From assembly GCA_009921265.1 (NCBI GenBank), contig RFYV01000002.1:49393-113392 (forward strand): a DNA stretch of 64,000 bases, given 5' to 3'. Shown here piece after piece: positions 22,622 to 32,525 of the stretch. Under the pieces are notes generated by a model, which was not told the DNA's origin, did not search any database, and saw only the letters and a program-made list of their open reading frames with translations. A program made the translations under genes and the position numbers. The DNA is from Betaproteobacteria bacterium. Lineage in GTDB: Bacteria; Pseudomonadota; Gammaproteobacteria; Burkholderiales; Burkholderiaceae_C. Every line of letters begins with the position of its first letter. Position 1 is the first letter of the stretch.

Positions 22622-24346
22622 TTACTGACCCATGACCCAGCCTTCTCTGCGCGGATCTGCGCCGCCATGCCAACCCTTAGGTGTGCGTTGCAAGGCTTGA
22701 ATACCACTTGATAAATCAACTTCTATCAAACGATGTCCTTTTTGTTCAAGAATATCCGATTGCGCTTTTGAGAACATTCCCCGTTCTGCATAAACAGGTC
22801 CATTGGGCGATAGTACGCCCAAATGTGGCAAATTAATGGCATCTTGAGCCCATAGTTTGCTGTGAAGCATGGCCAATAAAGTTTGTGTCGTGTAATGAAT
22901 GATCGCAGCGCCTCCTGGACTGCCTAAGCTCATTTGCAGTGAACCCGTTTGACCATTGGGGAGCACATCAAACACCAATACAGGATTCATCGACGAGCGA
23001 GGTCTTTTGCCTGCAGCGACACGGTTTGCAATCGGTACGCCTTGTGCATCGTGCGACAAAAAACTGAAATCGGTCAACTCATTATTTAATAAGAAGCCCC
23101 CTTTTTTTCCAAGGCTCACCATTTGTCTTGATCCAAAACCATTTTCAATCGTTGTTGTCATCGAAATTGCATGACCTTTTGTGTCAATGATGCTGAGATG
23201 ACTGGTTCCGAACTCAGGTTGATCCATCATCGGCGAGAGATTTGTTTTGTTCAAAAAAGGTTGACCTGCATTGACTTGCGATGCGCGTTGATCGGTGATG
23301 AGTGCAGAGCGTTCTTGTAGATATTTTTTGGAAATCAATGATGACCAATCGCCTACAGGCGCTTGTACAAAATCAGGATCGGCGATATACATGGCACGAT
23401 CGGCATAGGCCAAACGCGATACTTCGATATAAGCATGCAAAGCATTGGGTTGCCAAGTGTTGGGCGTTTCATTCGTTAGCCATTCAATCGATTTGTTTTC
23501 TAACATGCCCATGATTTGTCCCATGGTAAGTAGCCCTGAACTAGGCGGCGGAAAGCCACATATGCGATATATTTTTTGACTCGCTGAATAATCAAAGCAA
23601 AGAGATTCTCGCAACTTGGGTTGATAATTTTTTAAGTCGGCAAGTTGCATCGTGCCTGGGCGCAGTGGATGCGTTTGAATTTTTTGAACAATGGCTTTTG
23701 CCACTTCACCTTCGTGCAACGCGGCACTTCTTTTTTTTGCAATGCGTTGAAGAATTTCTGCAAAGCCAGGATTTTTTAAACGATGACCCACAGGCCAAGC
23801 CTCTCCATTGGCTTGATAAAAATATTGGAACGATTGCGCATCATTTTTTAGATACGTATCATTTTTAAGTAAAGTATTTAAACGCTCGCTCACCGCAAAG
23901 CCATACTTTGCCAATTGAATAGCCGGTTGTATCAATTTTGACCAAGCCAACTTCCCTTGCTTTTGATGCGCTTGATCGAGCATTCGCAAGGTGCCAGGTA
24001 CTCCCACAGAAAGACCGCTCACCACGGCATCCATAAAAGGCATGGCTTGTCCTTGCTGAAGAAACATGTGTTCGTGAGCGCCTGCAGGTGCAGTTTCGCG
24101 CCCATTCCACGCTTGAATTTGACGCCCATCAAAGTGCAATAAAAAAGCACCACCGCCAATATAACCCGCTTTTGTTGCTAAGGGATTGGCCGAGGCAACG
24201 GCCATTTTTGAAAAAAACCAGCCCTTTTTATTTTTTGTAATCGATGACTGTTCTGGTTGATTTGAATTCGTATCAATTTCTAGCGTTTGAGCATTTAAAA
24301 ATGAAACATTCAACAGCAACAAAAAGAGCCAAACATTTTTTTTCAT
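22622..24346 (-). CDS. ggt: Gamma-glutamyltransferase
   Basis: GTSHLSIIDTKGHAISMTTTIENGFGS, LNNELTDFSF, GKRPRSSMNPVLVF, GSPGGAAI. Confidence 0.9.
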   Translation of the reverse strand: MKKNVWLFLLLLNVSFLNAQTLEIDTNSNQPEQSSITKNKKGWFFSKMAVASANPLATKAGYIGGGAFLLHFDGRQIQAWNGRETAPAGAHEHMFLQQGQAMPFMDAVVSGLSVGVPGTLRMLDQAHQKQGKLAWSKLIQPAIQLAKYGFAVSERLNTLLKNDTYLKNDAQSFQYFYQANGEAWPVGHRLKNPGFAEILQRIAKKRSAALHEGEVAKAIVQKIQTHPLRPGTMQLADLKNYQPKLRESLCFDYSASQKIYRICGFPPPSSGLLTMGQIMGMLENKSIEWLTNETPNTWQPNALHAYIEVSRLAYADRAMYIADPDFVQAPVGDWSSLISKKYLQERSALITDQRASQVNAGQPFLNKTNLSPMMDQPEFGTSHLSIIDTKGHAISMTTTIENGFGSRQMVSLGKKGGFLLNNELTDFSFLSHDAQGVPIANRVAAGKRPRSSMNPVLVFDVLPNGQTGSLQMSLGSPGGAAIIHYTTQTLLAMLHSKLWAQDAINLPHLGVLSPNGPVYAERGMFSKAQSDILEQKGHRLIEVDLSSGIQALQRTPKGWHGGADPRREGWVMGQ

Positions 24347-25101
24347 TTCGGTGGCAAGCGAATTGCGCCATCGATTCGAATCACTTCGCCGTTGAGCATG
24401 TCGTTTTCAAAAATATGTTGAACGAGTTTTGCATAATCTTCGGGATGTCCAAGCCTTGAGGGGAAAGGCACATTGGCTGCCAATGCGTCTTGCACATCTT
24501 GCGGCATTCCAAACAACATGGGTGTTCCAAAAATACCAGGTGCAATCGTCATGTTGCGAATGCCGTGACGCGCCAAGTCTCTGGCAATGGGTAATGTCAT
24601 TCCCACAATGCCACCTTTGGATGCCGCATACGCGGCTTGTCCAATTTGTCCGTCATAGGCCGCAACCGATGCCGTTGAAACGATGACGCCGCGCTCGCCA
24701 GTGGCTTCGGGCGCGTTGCTACTCATCGCATGCGCTGCAAGTCGAATCATGTTAAATGTTCCAACCAAATTAATCATGATTGTTTTTGTGTAACTCTCTA
24801 ATGTGTGCGGTCCATTTTTACCCAGCGTTCTTTCGGCAGGGCCAACACCTGCACAATTGACAAGTCCAAACAAGGGACCTAATTGAGTGGCTGCATCGAT
24901 GGCATTTTTTCCATCGATTTCTCGTGACACGTCACAACGAATAAAGACACCTTGGAGTTCTTTGGCAACCGCTTGACCGCGCTCCACTTGCATATCTGCA
25001 ATGACCACGTGCGCACCTTGTTGCATTAATTTTTTTGCAGCGCCTTCACCCAAACCCGAGGCGCCGCCCGTGATCAAAATAATTTTCCCTTGAAGATTCA
25101 T
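24343..25101 (-). CDS. SDR-family oxidoreductase, 3-hydroxyacyl-CoA dehydrogenase type 2-like
   Basis: ITGGASGLGEGAAKKL, NCAGVGPAERTLGKNGPH, YAASKGGIVGMTLPIARDLARHGIRNMTIAPGIFGTPML. Confidence 0.88.
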   Translation of the reverse strand: MNLQGKIILITGGASGLGEGAAKKLMQQGAHVVIADMQVERGQAVAKELQGVFIRCDVSREIDGKNAIDAATQLGPLFGLVNCAGVGPAERTLGKNGPHTLESYTKTIMINLVGTFNMIRLAAHAMSSNAPEATGERGVIVSTASVAAYDGQIGQAAYAASKGGIVGMTLPIARDLARHGIRNMTIAPGIFGTPMLFGMPQDVQDALAANVPFPSRLGHPEDYAKLVQHIFENDMLNGEVIRIDGAIRLPPK

Positions 25102-25224
25102 GATGGACTGCTTTTAAATAACATTAAAAAAAGGATGGTGAGCGATGACCCTATAGGCCTTCTTGCATTATCTACATCTTCTTCCTGCGACAATTGGCTT
25201 TTAATTGGCTTCTTCTTATTTTTT

Positions 25225-26151
25225 ATGATTCGTTTCCCACATTTTCTTTTTTATTTTCTAATTTTCATTTTGGTGGGTTGCTCCACTGTGCCCGTCGTTA
25301 CCAAGTCGGGTGCTGCAAACACGCAACCCAGCGCATCTATTGAACCACCCGCGCCGCCGCAAGTTGCCGCGTCCAAGTCTGTTCCTAAATTGGGATTGGC
25401 CCTAGGTGGTGGAGCAGCTAGGGGTTTTGCGCACGTGGGTGTTATTCAGGTTCTAGAAGAAGCGGGCATTGCGCCCAGTTTGGTGGTGGGCACCTCAGCT
25501 GGCAGCATGGTCGCTGCTTTTTATGCCAGCGGTAAAACAGGTGCGCAATTGCAACGTCTTTCCGAAACCATGGACGAGGCATCCCTCACCGATTGGAATG
25601 TGCCACTCATCAGTCGCGGCATGATGCGCGGGGATGCATTGGCTCGTTATGTATCACAACAGGTTGCTGGTAAAAAAATCGAAGATCTCAAAATGCCATT
25701 GGGCATTGTGGCCACCGAATTAAGAACAGGAGAGGGCGTGTTGTTTAGACGGGGCGATATTGCAACGGCGGTTCGTGCTTCAAGTGCCGTGCCATCTGTG
25801 TTTGAGCCCGTTCGAATTGGCGGGTTTGATTATGTGGATGGTGGCTTGGTGGCCCCTGTGCCCGTACGATACGCCAAACAAATGGGCGCCGATATTGTTT
25901 TGGCCATCGATATTTCGAGCGCACCCGAAGACAATCCAGCCTCCGACATTCTCAAAGTTCTTTTGCAAACCTTCAGCATCATGGGCAAAAGCATCAATCA
26001 ATACGAATTAGCCCAAGCCGATGTGGTGGTCAGGCCGTCTCTCAGTGGCGTGGGAAGTGCAGAATTTGCAGCAAGGCGACGCTCCATCGAAGCAGGTCGC
26101 GCAGCCATGAAGTTGGCATTGCCCAAACTGTTGCAGGCATTACAAAGATAA
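25225..26151 (+). CDS. Patatin-like phospholipase (lipoprotein)
   Basis: Lipobox LVGCST; GLALGGGAARGFAHVGVIQVLEE; GTSAGSM; DGG motif; ATG at 25225. Confidence 0.9.
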   Translation: MIRFPHFLFYFLIFILVGCSTVPVVTKSGAANTQPSASIEPPAPPQVAASKSVPKLGLALGGGAARGFAHVGVIQVLEEAGIAPSLVVGTSAGSMVAAFYASGKTGAQLQRLSETMDEASLTDWNVPLISRGMMRGDALARYVSQQVAGKKIEDLKMPLGIVATELRTGEGVLFRRGDIATAVRASSAVPSVFEPVRIGGFDYVDGGLVAPVPVRYAKQMGADIVLAIDISSAPEDNPASDILKVLLQTFSIMGKSINQYELAQADVVVRPSLSGVGSAEFAARRRSIEAGRAAMKLALPKLLQALQR

Positions 26152-26156
26152 AAAAA

Positions 26157-26176
26157 AGCCCATCTTGCGATGGGCT
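26157..26176. terminator. Hairpin AGCCCATC-TTGC-GATGGGCT between patatin and phasin genes
   Basis: Perfect 8-bp stem with a 4-nt loop between convergent genes, A-run on the left side. Confidence 0.65.
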
Positions 26177-26235
26177 TGAAACGGATCCCTCAATTAATCA
26201 ATTGGAAAAGATCCGAGGAGACAAGGGTTTAAGAA

Positions 26236-26775
26236 TTAACGCTTCTTAGATGTTTTGCCAGTTGCAACAGCTGTGTTGGCAACGGCTTGAATGTTAGATT
26301 CGGCTAATTCTGAAGCTTGTTTAACAGCTTTTTGAACGGTCTCGAGTGCATTGTTACCAGCAGCAACTGCTGTTTTAAACATTGAAACAACTGATTCGGT
26401 ACCAGCAGGTGCGTTTTTAGCGGCACCATCGATGGCGCTTGCAAATGCTTTTTGAGCTTCAGCGGCTTTTTCTTCAACGGCTTTTGTGAACTCTGTACCT
26501 GTTGAAGAAGCGATTTCATACACGTGACGTGTATAAGAAACTGCCTTTTCTGTCATAGGTTGGTAAACACTTGCTTGCAAGGCGACCAAGTCTTGTACGT
26601 CTTTTACGCTCATGATTGCGTGTGTGTGAGCGGCTGTTTCTGACATGGCGGCTTTGGTAGCGGCCAAGTTGAGCTCAACCAATTTTTCCATGCCACTGAA
26701 GGCTTGCTTGGTTAAACCAAATAAAACTTCGAAATTGGCTTTGTTAGCGGCTGTCATTTGTTCTGGTGTCATCAT
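26236..26775 (-). CDS. Phasin family protein (PHA granule-associated)
   Basis: [42 protein letters not shown]; Ala-rich helical C-terminus; ATG at 26775. Confidence 0.92.
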   Translation of the reverse strand: MMTPEQMTAANKANFEVLFGLTKQAFSGMEKLVELNLAATKAAMSETAAHTHAIMSVKDVQDLVALQASVYQPMTEKAVSYTRHVYEIASSTGTEFTKAVEEKAAEAQKAFASAIDGAAKNAPAGTESVVSMFKTAVAAGNNALETVQKAVKQASELAESNIQAVANTAVATGKTSKKR

Positions 26776-26826
26776 TTTAAATACTCCTAAGTTAATTGAA
26801 AGGGTTTGCTGCTCCACAAGAAATGT

Positions 26827-26874
26827 TGCTGTGCAGCATAATTCTTAGTATAGGGTTATCCCGCGTTAATTCAA
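26827..26874 (-). promoter_or_regulatory. Sigma-70-like promoter with overlapping palindromic operator upstream of phasin
   Basis: Minus strand: TTGAAT (26869-26874), 16-bp spacer, TATACT (26847-26852), then TGCTGCACAGCA (26827-26838) near the predicted start point. Confidence 0.5.
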
Positions 26875-26954
26875 GCCTTTTTTGTTTCAATGCAGCAATT
26901 TAGAGGCGGCTTTCTAAAAACAGGGGGTATCACAAAAAAGTAACAATACCTGCT

Positions 26955-27884
26955 GTGAAAGTCTTTTACGCAACTCCTCATGTTCAACAATTACCCCCTG
27001 GGCATCGATTTCCTATGGGTAAATATGAAATATTACGCCGTCGACTGGAGTTGGAATTAAATGATATCGACCTTGAATTGGCGGTTCCGGCCAGTGAAGG
27101 CGAGTTGGCTTTGGTACACGCCCCCCCGTATATTGAGGCGATTTTTCAAGGGTCTTTAACGGATAAGGCCCAAAGAGAAATAGGTTTTAACTGGTCGCCT
27201 GGCATGGTCGAGCGCGCAAGAGGGTCGGTTGGTGCCACGATCTGCGCGTCCCGAACATCTATAGAGGAGGGGGTATCGTGCAATCTCGCTGGGGGGACGC
27301 ATCATGCCTATCCCAATAAAGGAAGCGGCTTTTGTGTATTCAACGATGTGGCTGTAGCGACGCGTTTGATGCAGGCCGAATGGTCACGCCACACCAAAAC
27401 CACCTTCAACATAGCCATTATTGATTTGGACGTGCATCAGGGCAATGGGACAGCCAAAATTTTCGAGAACGATGATTCTGTGTTTACGCTATCGATTCAT
27501 GCGGAAAAGAATTTTCCCTTTCGAAAGGAAATCAGCTCTTTGGACGTGGCCTTGCCCGATGGCTGCGGTGATGATCTATATATGAATGCGCTGGAGCGGG
27601 CTTTGCATGAGATCGACATGCAGTTTCAACCGCAAATGCTTTTTTATTTGGCTGGTGCCGATCCGCATGAAGGGGACCGACTCGGGCGTATGAATTTAAC
27701 GTTTGATGGGTTGGAGTCCAGGGATCGGCGGGTTTTTGATTGGGCTTACAAAAAAAGGCTACCTTTGGCGATGGTGATGGCGGGTGGATACGGCAAAAAT
27801 ATTGAAGATACCGTGCAAGTTCAAATAAATACCTTGAGTGTGGCCAGACAATACTGGCAACACTGGCAAAATCGAGAGTTATGA
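26955..27884 (+). CDS. Histone deacetylase-like amidohydrolase
   Basis: GGTHHAYPNKGSGFCVFNDVAVA, IIDLDVHQGNGTA, LAGADPHEGDRLGRMNLT. Confidence 0.92.
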   Translation: MKVFYATPHVQQLPPGHRFPMGKYEILRRRLELELNDIDLELAVPASEGELALVHAPPYIEAIFQGSLTDKAQREIGFNWSPGMVERARGSVGATICASRTSIEEGVSCNLAGGTHHAYPNKGSGFCVFNDVAVATRLMQAEWSRHTKTTFNIAIIDLDVHQGNGTAKIFENDDSVFTLSIHAEKNFPFRKEISSLDVALPDGCGDDLYMNALERALHEIDMQFQPQMLFYLAGADPHEGDRLGRMNLTFDGLESRDRRVFDWAYKKRLPLAMVMAGGYGKNIEDTVQVQINTLSVARQYWQHWQNREL

Positions 27885-28327
27885 GTACAACAACACAAAG
27901 ACCTCAGCCCCAGACTAGGGACAGTTATCCAGTTTATCGTGAAATCGCAACGCGGTGGATGGATAACGATGTTTACGGACATATCAACAACGTGGTTTAT
28001 TACAGTTGGTTTGATACGGCCGTTAATGCGCATCTGATTGAAAATGGCGCGCTCAATATCTATCAGGGTGAAATTATTGGATTGGTGGTTGAAACCCACT
28101 GCAATTATTTTTCATCGCTGAGCTTTCCACAAATCATTGAAGCAGGCATTCGTGTTGCAAAAATGGGAACGTCTAGTGTTCGATATGAAATTGGTTTGTT
28201 TGCAAAAGATGAAAACATATCTGCTGCCAATGGTCATTTCATTCATGTGTATGTCAATCGCGATGATCGTAAGCCTGTGAGTCAGTTGCCGATTGCATTA
28301 AAACAAGTTTTGGAGAAACTCAAATGA
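27881..28327 (+). CDS. Acyl-CoA thioesterase (4HBT hotdog family)
   Basis: TRWMDNDVYGHINNVVYYSWFDTAVN. Confidence 0.9.
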   Translation: MSTTTQRPQPQTRDSYPVYREIATRWMDNDVYGHINNVVYYSWFDTAVNAHLIENGALNIYQGEIIGLVVETHCNYFSSLSFPQIIEAGIRVAKMGTSSVRYEIGLFAKDENISAANGHFIHVYVNRDDRKPVSQLPIALKQVLEKLK

Positions 28328-29028
28328 CAACAAAAATTGAAGCCGTCGACGAAGCCATCACCACTCGAATGTCTGCCAGAGCCTTTACAAACCAAGAAGT
28401 GCCTCGATCGCTGCTAGAAGAAATTTTAATGGTGGCGAGTAAAGCGCCATCGGGTACCAACACGCAGCCTTGGAAGGTTTACGTATTACAAGGCCAAACC
28501 AAAGATCAATTGTGTGACAAGGTGTGCGCGTTGCATGATGCGATTCGAGATAATCCAAATCGTGCACAAGAATACAAAGAGGCTTATCCTTACTATCCCC
28601 AAAAATGGGTTTCACCGTATATCGAAAGAAGACGCGAAAACGGTTGGAGTTTGTACGGTTTGTTGGGCATTGGAAAAGCCGACAAAGACAAAATGCACGC
28701 GCAACAACAGCGTAACTATCGTTATTTTGATGCGCCTATTGGTCTTGTTTTTACCATGGATGATGTTATGGAGCGCGGCACATTATTAGATTACGGTATG
28801 TTTTTACAAAACATCATGATCGCTGCAAGAGCCAGAGGATTACACACCTGTCCGCAAGCTGCTTGGAATTCATTCGCCAAAATTATTTTGCCGCACATTG
28901 GTGCAGCGCCCTCTGAGTTAATGGTTTGTAGCATGGCGTTGGGTTGGAGAGATGAAAGCCACGTCTCGAATCAATTGATCACACCACGCGAAACGGTTGA
29001 ATCATTTACCCATTGGGTCGGTAAATAA
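28324..29028 (+). CDS. Nitroreductase family protein
   Basis: [41 protein letters not shown]. Confidence 0.92.
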   Translation: MTTKIEAVDEAITTRMSARAFTNQEVPRSLLEEILMVASKAPSGTNTQPWKVYVLQGQTKDQLCDKVCALHDAIRDNPNRAQEYKEAYPYYPQKWVSPYIERRRENGWSLYGLLGIGKADKDKMHAQQQRNYRYFDAPIGLVFTMDDVMERGTLLDYGMFLQNIMIAARARGLHTCPQAAWNSFAKIILPHIGAAPSELMVCSMALGWRDESHVSNQLITPRETVESFTHWVGK

Positions 29029-30212
29029 TGATTATTACCAGTTTGCTCGATACGGACTTGTACAAGTTCACCATGATGCAAGCCGTCTTGCATCAGTTTC
29101 CGGGTGCGCAGGTCTCGTACAAATTCAAGTGTCGCAATCCGGGTATTGAGTTGGCGCCTTTGGTGCAAGAAATTCGAACTGAAATTAAATCGTTGTGCAG
29201 TTTGCATTTTCAAGAGGCTGAACTCAAGTGGCTAAGGCAATTGCGTTTTATCAAAAGTGATTTTGTTGATTTTTTGGGCTTGTTTAAACTGAACGAAAAG
29301 TATATTCAGGTCAATGCGTTGCATGATGGCCAAATTGATATATCGATCAATGGTCCTTGGTTGCACACCATCTTGTTTGAAATCCCTGTGCTCGCCATTG
29401 TTAATGAAGTTTATTTTAGAAACAAACACAAGGTTCCAGACTTTATCGAGGGGCGTCGTCGCCTTGACGAAAAAATGATTCAATTGCAGGCCAACGATTT
29501 GTCAGACATCAAAATTGCAGATTATGGAACGCGCAGACGTTTTTCTAAATCATGGCACGAAGAGGTTTTGCGTGTCTTGTCTGAAAAATTAGGCACAAGT
29601 TTGCCTCAACGATTTGCAGGAACAAGCAACGCCTTGTTTGCGATGAAATTGGGCCTCACGCCATTGGGAACCATGGCTCACGAATATTTACAAGCGTGTC
29701 AAGCATTGGGTCCGCGATTGCGCGACAGTCAAGTGTTTGGATTTGAAACATGGGCGCGTGAATACCGCGGTGATTTGGGAATTGCATTAAGTGATGTCTA
29801 TGGCATCGAGCCCTTTTTGCGCGACTTCGATATGTATTTTTGTAAATTGTTTGATGGTGCGAGACACGACAGTGGGGATCCATTCAATTGGGGTGAGCGC
29901 ATGATTGAGCATTACAAAAAAAATCGCGTCGATCCGCTCACCAAAACTTTAATTTTTAGTGATGGTCTAACGATTCCTCGAACGATTGAGTTGTATCATC
30001 GATTTGCAGGGCGATGTCAATTGGCCTTTGGTATTGGAACCAACCTTACCAACGATCTTGGATATGAGCCCTTGCAAATTGTGATTAAGATGGTCGAGTG
30101 CAATGGACAACCCGTTGCCAAGTTGTCCGACACCCCTTCCAAAAACATGTGCGAAGATCAAAAATACTTGGCCTATTTGAGGCAAGTGTTTGATATTGCA
30201 CAACCCAATTAA
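29028..30212 (+). CDS. pncB: Nicotinate phosphoribosyltransferase
   Basis: [49 protein letters not shown]. Confidence 0.95.
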   Translation: MIITSLLDTDLYKFTMMQAVLHQFPGAQVSYKFKCRNPGIELAPLVQEIRTEIKSLCSLHFQEAELKWLRQLRFIKSDFVDFLGLFKLNEKYIQVNALHDGQIDISINGPWLHTILFEIPVLAIVNEVYFRNKHKVPDFIEGRRRLDEKMIQLQANDLSDIKIADYGTRRRFSKSWHEEVLRVLSEKLGTSLPQRFAGTSNALFAMKLGLTPLGTMAHEYLQACQALGPRLRDSQVFGFETWAREYRGDLGIALSDVYGIEPFLRDFDMYFCKLFDGARHDSGDPFNWGERMIEHYKKNRVDPLTKTLIFSDGLTIPRTIELYHRFAGRCQLAFGIGTNLTNDLGYEPLQIVIKMVECNGQPVAKLSDTPSKNMCEDQKYLAYLRQVFDIAQPN

Positions 30213-30238
30213 ATTTTTTAACCCAACATTTAAAAATC

Positions 30239-31525
30239 ATGATCACTACTCTTCTCATCATTTTCGTAGTTGTTTATGCCGCGATTGCATTGGAGCATCC
30301 TTTGGGTGTAAATAAATCAGCCTCTGCGCTGTTGGGCGCTGGAGTTTTATGGACCATTTATTCGGTTGTCACCAACGACCCCACTCGAGTGAGCAGCGAA
30401 TTGGGCGAATCTCTCATGGGGACCGCGCAAATAGTGTTTTTCCTGATTGGTGCGATGGCAATCGTTGAAGTGGTTGACGCTCACGATGGCTTTGAAGTGA
30501 TTACCGCGCGTATCAGCACCGAACAACTCAGTAGCTTGATGTGGTTAGTTGGATTCGTGACGTTTTTTCTTTCTTCAATTTTGGACAACTTAACAACAAC
30601 CATTGTGATGGTTTCTTTGATGAAGAAATTACTGTATCGCCGCGAAGATAGATTGTTTTTTGCAGGACTCATTGTGATTGCTGCCAATGCAGGGGGGGCT
30701 TGGACGCCCATTGGCGACGTCACCACCACGATGTTGTGGATTGGTGGACAAATCACGACCGTAGAAATCATGAAGGGATTGTTTATTGCTTCATTGGCCA
30801 ATCTCATCATCCCATTGTTGGTGGTGGCATGGGGTATGAATGGTCAAATGGTGGTTGCGCCCAAAATCAATGATTCAGATCACAAAAAGATGCCCACTAC
30901 GGCATTTGAGCGTGCATTGATGTTTTATTTAGGCTTGGGCATTTTAGTCGCTGTACCTATTTTTAAAACACTGACGCATCTGCCACCTTTTATGGGTATT
31001 TTGTTAGGTCTCGGGCTTCTTTGGTTGGTCGGCGATTGGATTCATCGTGAAAAGGCAGACGATGACAAGCAACACTTAACGCTGGGTCATGCACTCACAC
31101 GCATTGACATGAGTTCGATTACTTTCTTTATTGGTATTTTGCTCGCCGTTGCTGTGTTGGAGCACACGCATGTATTGTCATCGATTGCCACTTGGTTGAA
31201 TGAAACCGTGGGGCGACTCGATTTAATCGTGATGTTGATTGGACTCGTCAGTGCAGTGGTCGATAACGTGCCCTTGGTTGCCGCATCGATGGGTATGTAC
31301 AGTTTGACCGAATATCCGCCTGATAGTTTTTTGTGGGAATTCATGGCTTACTGTGCGGGAACAGGCGGTTCTATTTTGATTATTGGATCGGCCGCGGGAG
31401 TGGCCGCAATGGGCCTGGAAAAAATTGACTTCTTTTGGTATGTCAAAAAAATCACGCCCTATGCCCTCTTGGGTTATTTTGCTGGCGCCATTTTGTACAT
31501 GATTCAATTCAATTTAACCCACTAA
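30239..31525 (+). CDS. nhaD: NhaD-type sodium:proton antiporter
   Basis: LDNLTTTIVMVSLMKKLL, NAGGAWTPIGDVTTTMLWI, VVDNVPLVAASMGMY. Confidence 0.92.
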   Translation: MITTLLIIFVVVYAAIALEHPLGVNKSASALLGAGVLWTIYSVVTNDPTRVSSELGESLMGTAQIVFFLIGAMAIVEVVDAHDGFEVITARISTEQLSSLMWLVGFVTFFLSSILDNLTTTIVMVSLMKKLLYRREDRLFFAGLIVIAANAGGAWTPIGDVTTTMLWIGGQITTVEIMKGLFIASLANLIIPLLVVAWGMNGQMVVAPKINDSDHKKMPTTAFERALMFYLGLGILVAVPIFKTLTHLPPFMGILLGLGLLWLVGDWIHREKADDDKQHLTLGHALTRIDMSSITFFIGILLAVAVLEHTHVLSSIATWLNETVGRLDLIVMLIGLVSAVVDNVPLVAASMGMYSLTEYPPDSFLWEFMAYCAGTGGSILIIGSAAGVAAMGLEKIDFFWYVKKITPYALLGYFAGAILYMIQFNLTH

Positions 31526-31538
31526 CTCATCATCCATT

Positions 31539-32525
31539 ATGAAACCCAAAATCATCGTTGCCAGACCGATTTTTCCTGAAGTGATTTCGCACTTGCAACC
31601 ATATTTTGAAGTTACGAGCAATCAAGACGATGTGCCGTGGACCGAGCAATCGTGGACGGATCAACTCAGTCAGCAAGATGGCGCATTTACTTTTACAACC
31701 GATGTGGTCAATGAAAATATTTTGAAGCATTGCACCAAGCTCAAAATTTGCGCCAATATGGCTGTTGGGTACAACAACTTTGATGTGCCTGCCATGACGC
31801 GTTACAAGGTTGTGGCAACCAACACGCCCGATGTATTGACGCAAACCACAGCCGATATGGGGTTTGCATTGCTGATGGCCGCAGCGCGTCGCGTTGCAGA
31901 GAGTGAGCATTATTTGCGTGCAGGACAATGGCATCAATGGCGCTTTGATATGTTTGCAGGCGTTGAAGTACATGGATCTACTTTGGGTATTTTGGGAATG
32001 GGGCGAATTGGTCAAGCCATTGCACAACGCGGCGCTTTTGGTTTTGGAATGGACGTGATCTACCACAATCGATCACAACTCTCATCCGAGCAAGAGATCG
32101 CGTGCAAAGCACGTTATGTCAGCAAACAAGAATTGCTAGAGCAATCCGATCACTTGGTTTTGGTATTGCCTTATTCAAAAGAATCGCATCACGTTATTGG
32201 ACAAAAAGAATTGCATCAAATGAAACCCACCGCCGTGTTGGTCAATATTGCGCGCGGCGGCATTGTGGACGATGTGGCCTTGGCGCAGGCTTTAAAAGAA
32301 AAACGAATTGCGGCCGCAGGGCTTGATGTATATGAGGGGGAGCCTCAAGTCTCGCCCGTATTACTCACGATACCTAACGTGGTGTTGACGCCGCACATCG
32401 CCAGTAGCACCGTCAAAACACGCATGGCCATGGCCGTGCTCGCGGCCGACAACTTGATTTCATTTTTCACCATGGGTAAAGCTATCAATCCTCTCAATCC
32501 ACAAGTATTGAGCCATCAAGCATGA
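31539..32525 (+). CDS. D-isomer-specific 2-hydroxyacid dehydrogenase (glyoxylate/hydroxypyruvate reductase-like)
   Basis: GSTLGILGMGRIGQAIAQRG, VNIARGGIVDDVALAQAL, LTPHIASSTVKTR. Confidence 0.9.
   Translation: MKPKIIVARPIFPEVISHLQPYFEVTSNQDDVPWTEQSWTDQLSQQDGAFTFTTDVVNENILKHCTKLKICANMAVGYNNFDVPAMTRYKVVATNTPDVLTQTTADMGFALLMAAARRVAESEHYLRAGQWHQWRFDMFAGVEVHGSTLGILGMGRIGQAIAQRGAFGFGMDVIYHNRSQLSSEQEIACKARYVSKQELLEQSDHLVLVLPYSKESHHVIGQKELHQMKPTAVLVNIARGGIVDDVALAQALKEKRIAAAGLDVYEGEPQVSPVLLTIPNVVLTPHIASSTVKTRMAMAVLAADNLISFFTMGKAINPLNPQVLSHQA

Noticed and set aside
31530-32066. 178-aa minus-strand ORF opposite the 2-hydroxyacid dehydrogenase
   Set aside because: Shadow of a well-supported plus-strand gene; Cys/His-rich low-plausibility translation, no family signal.
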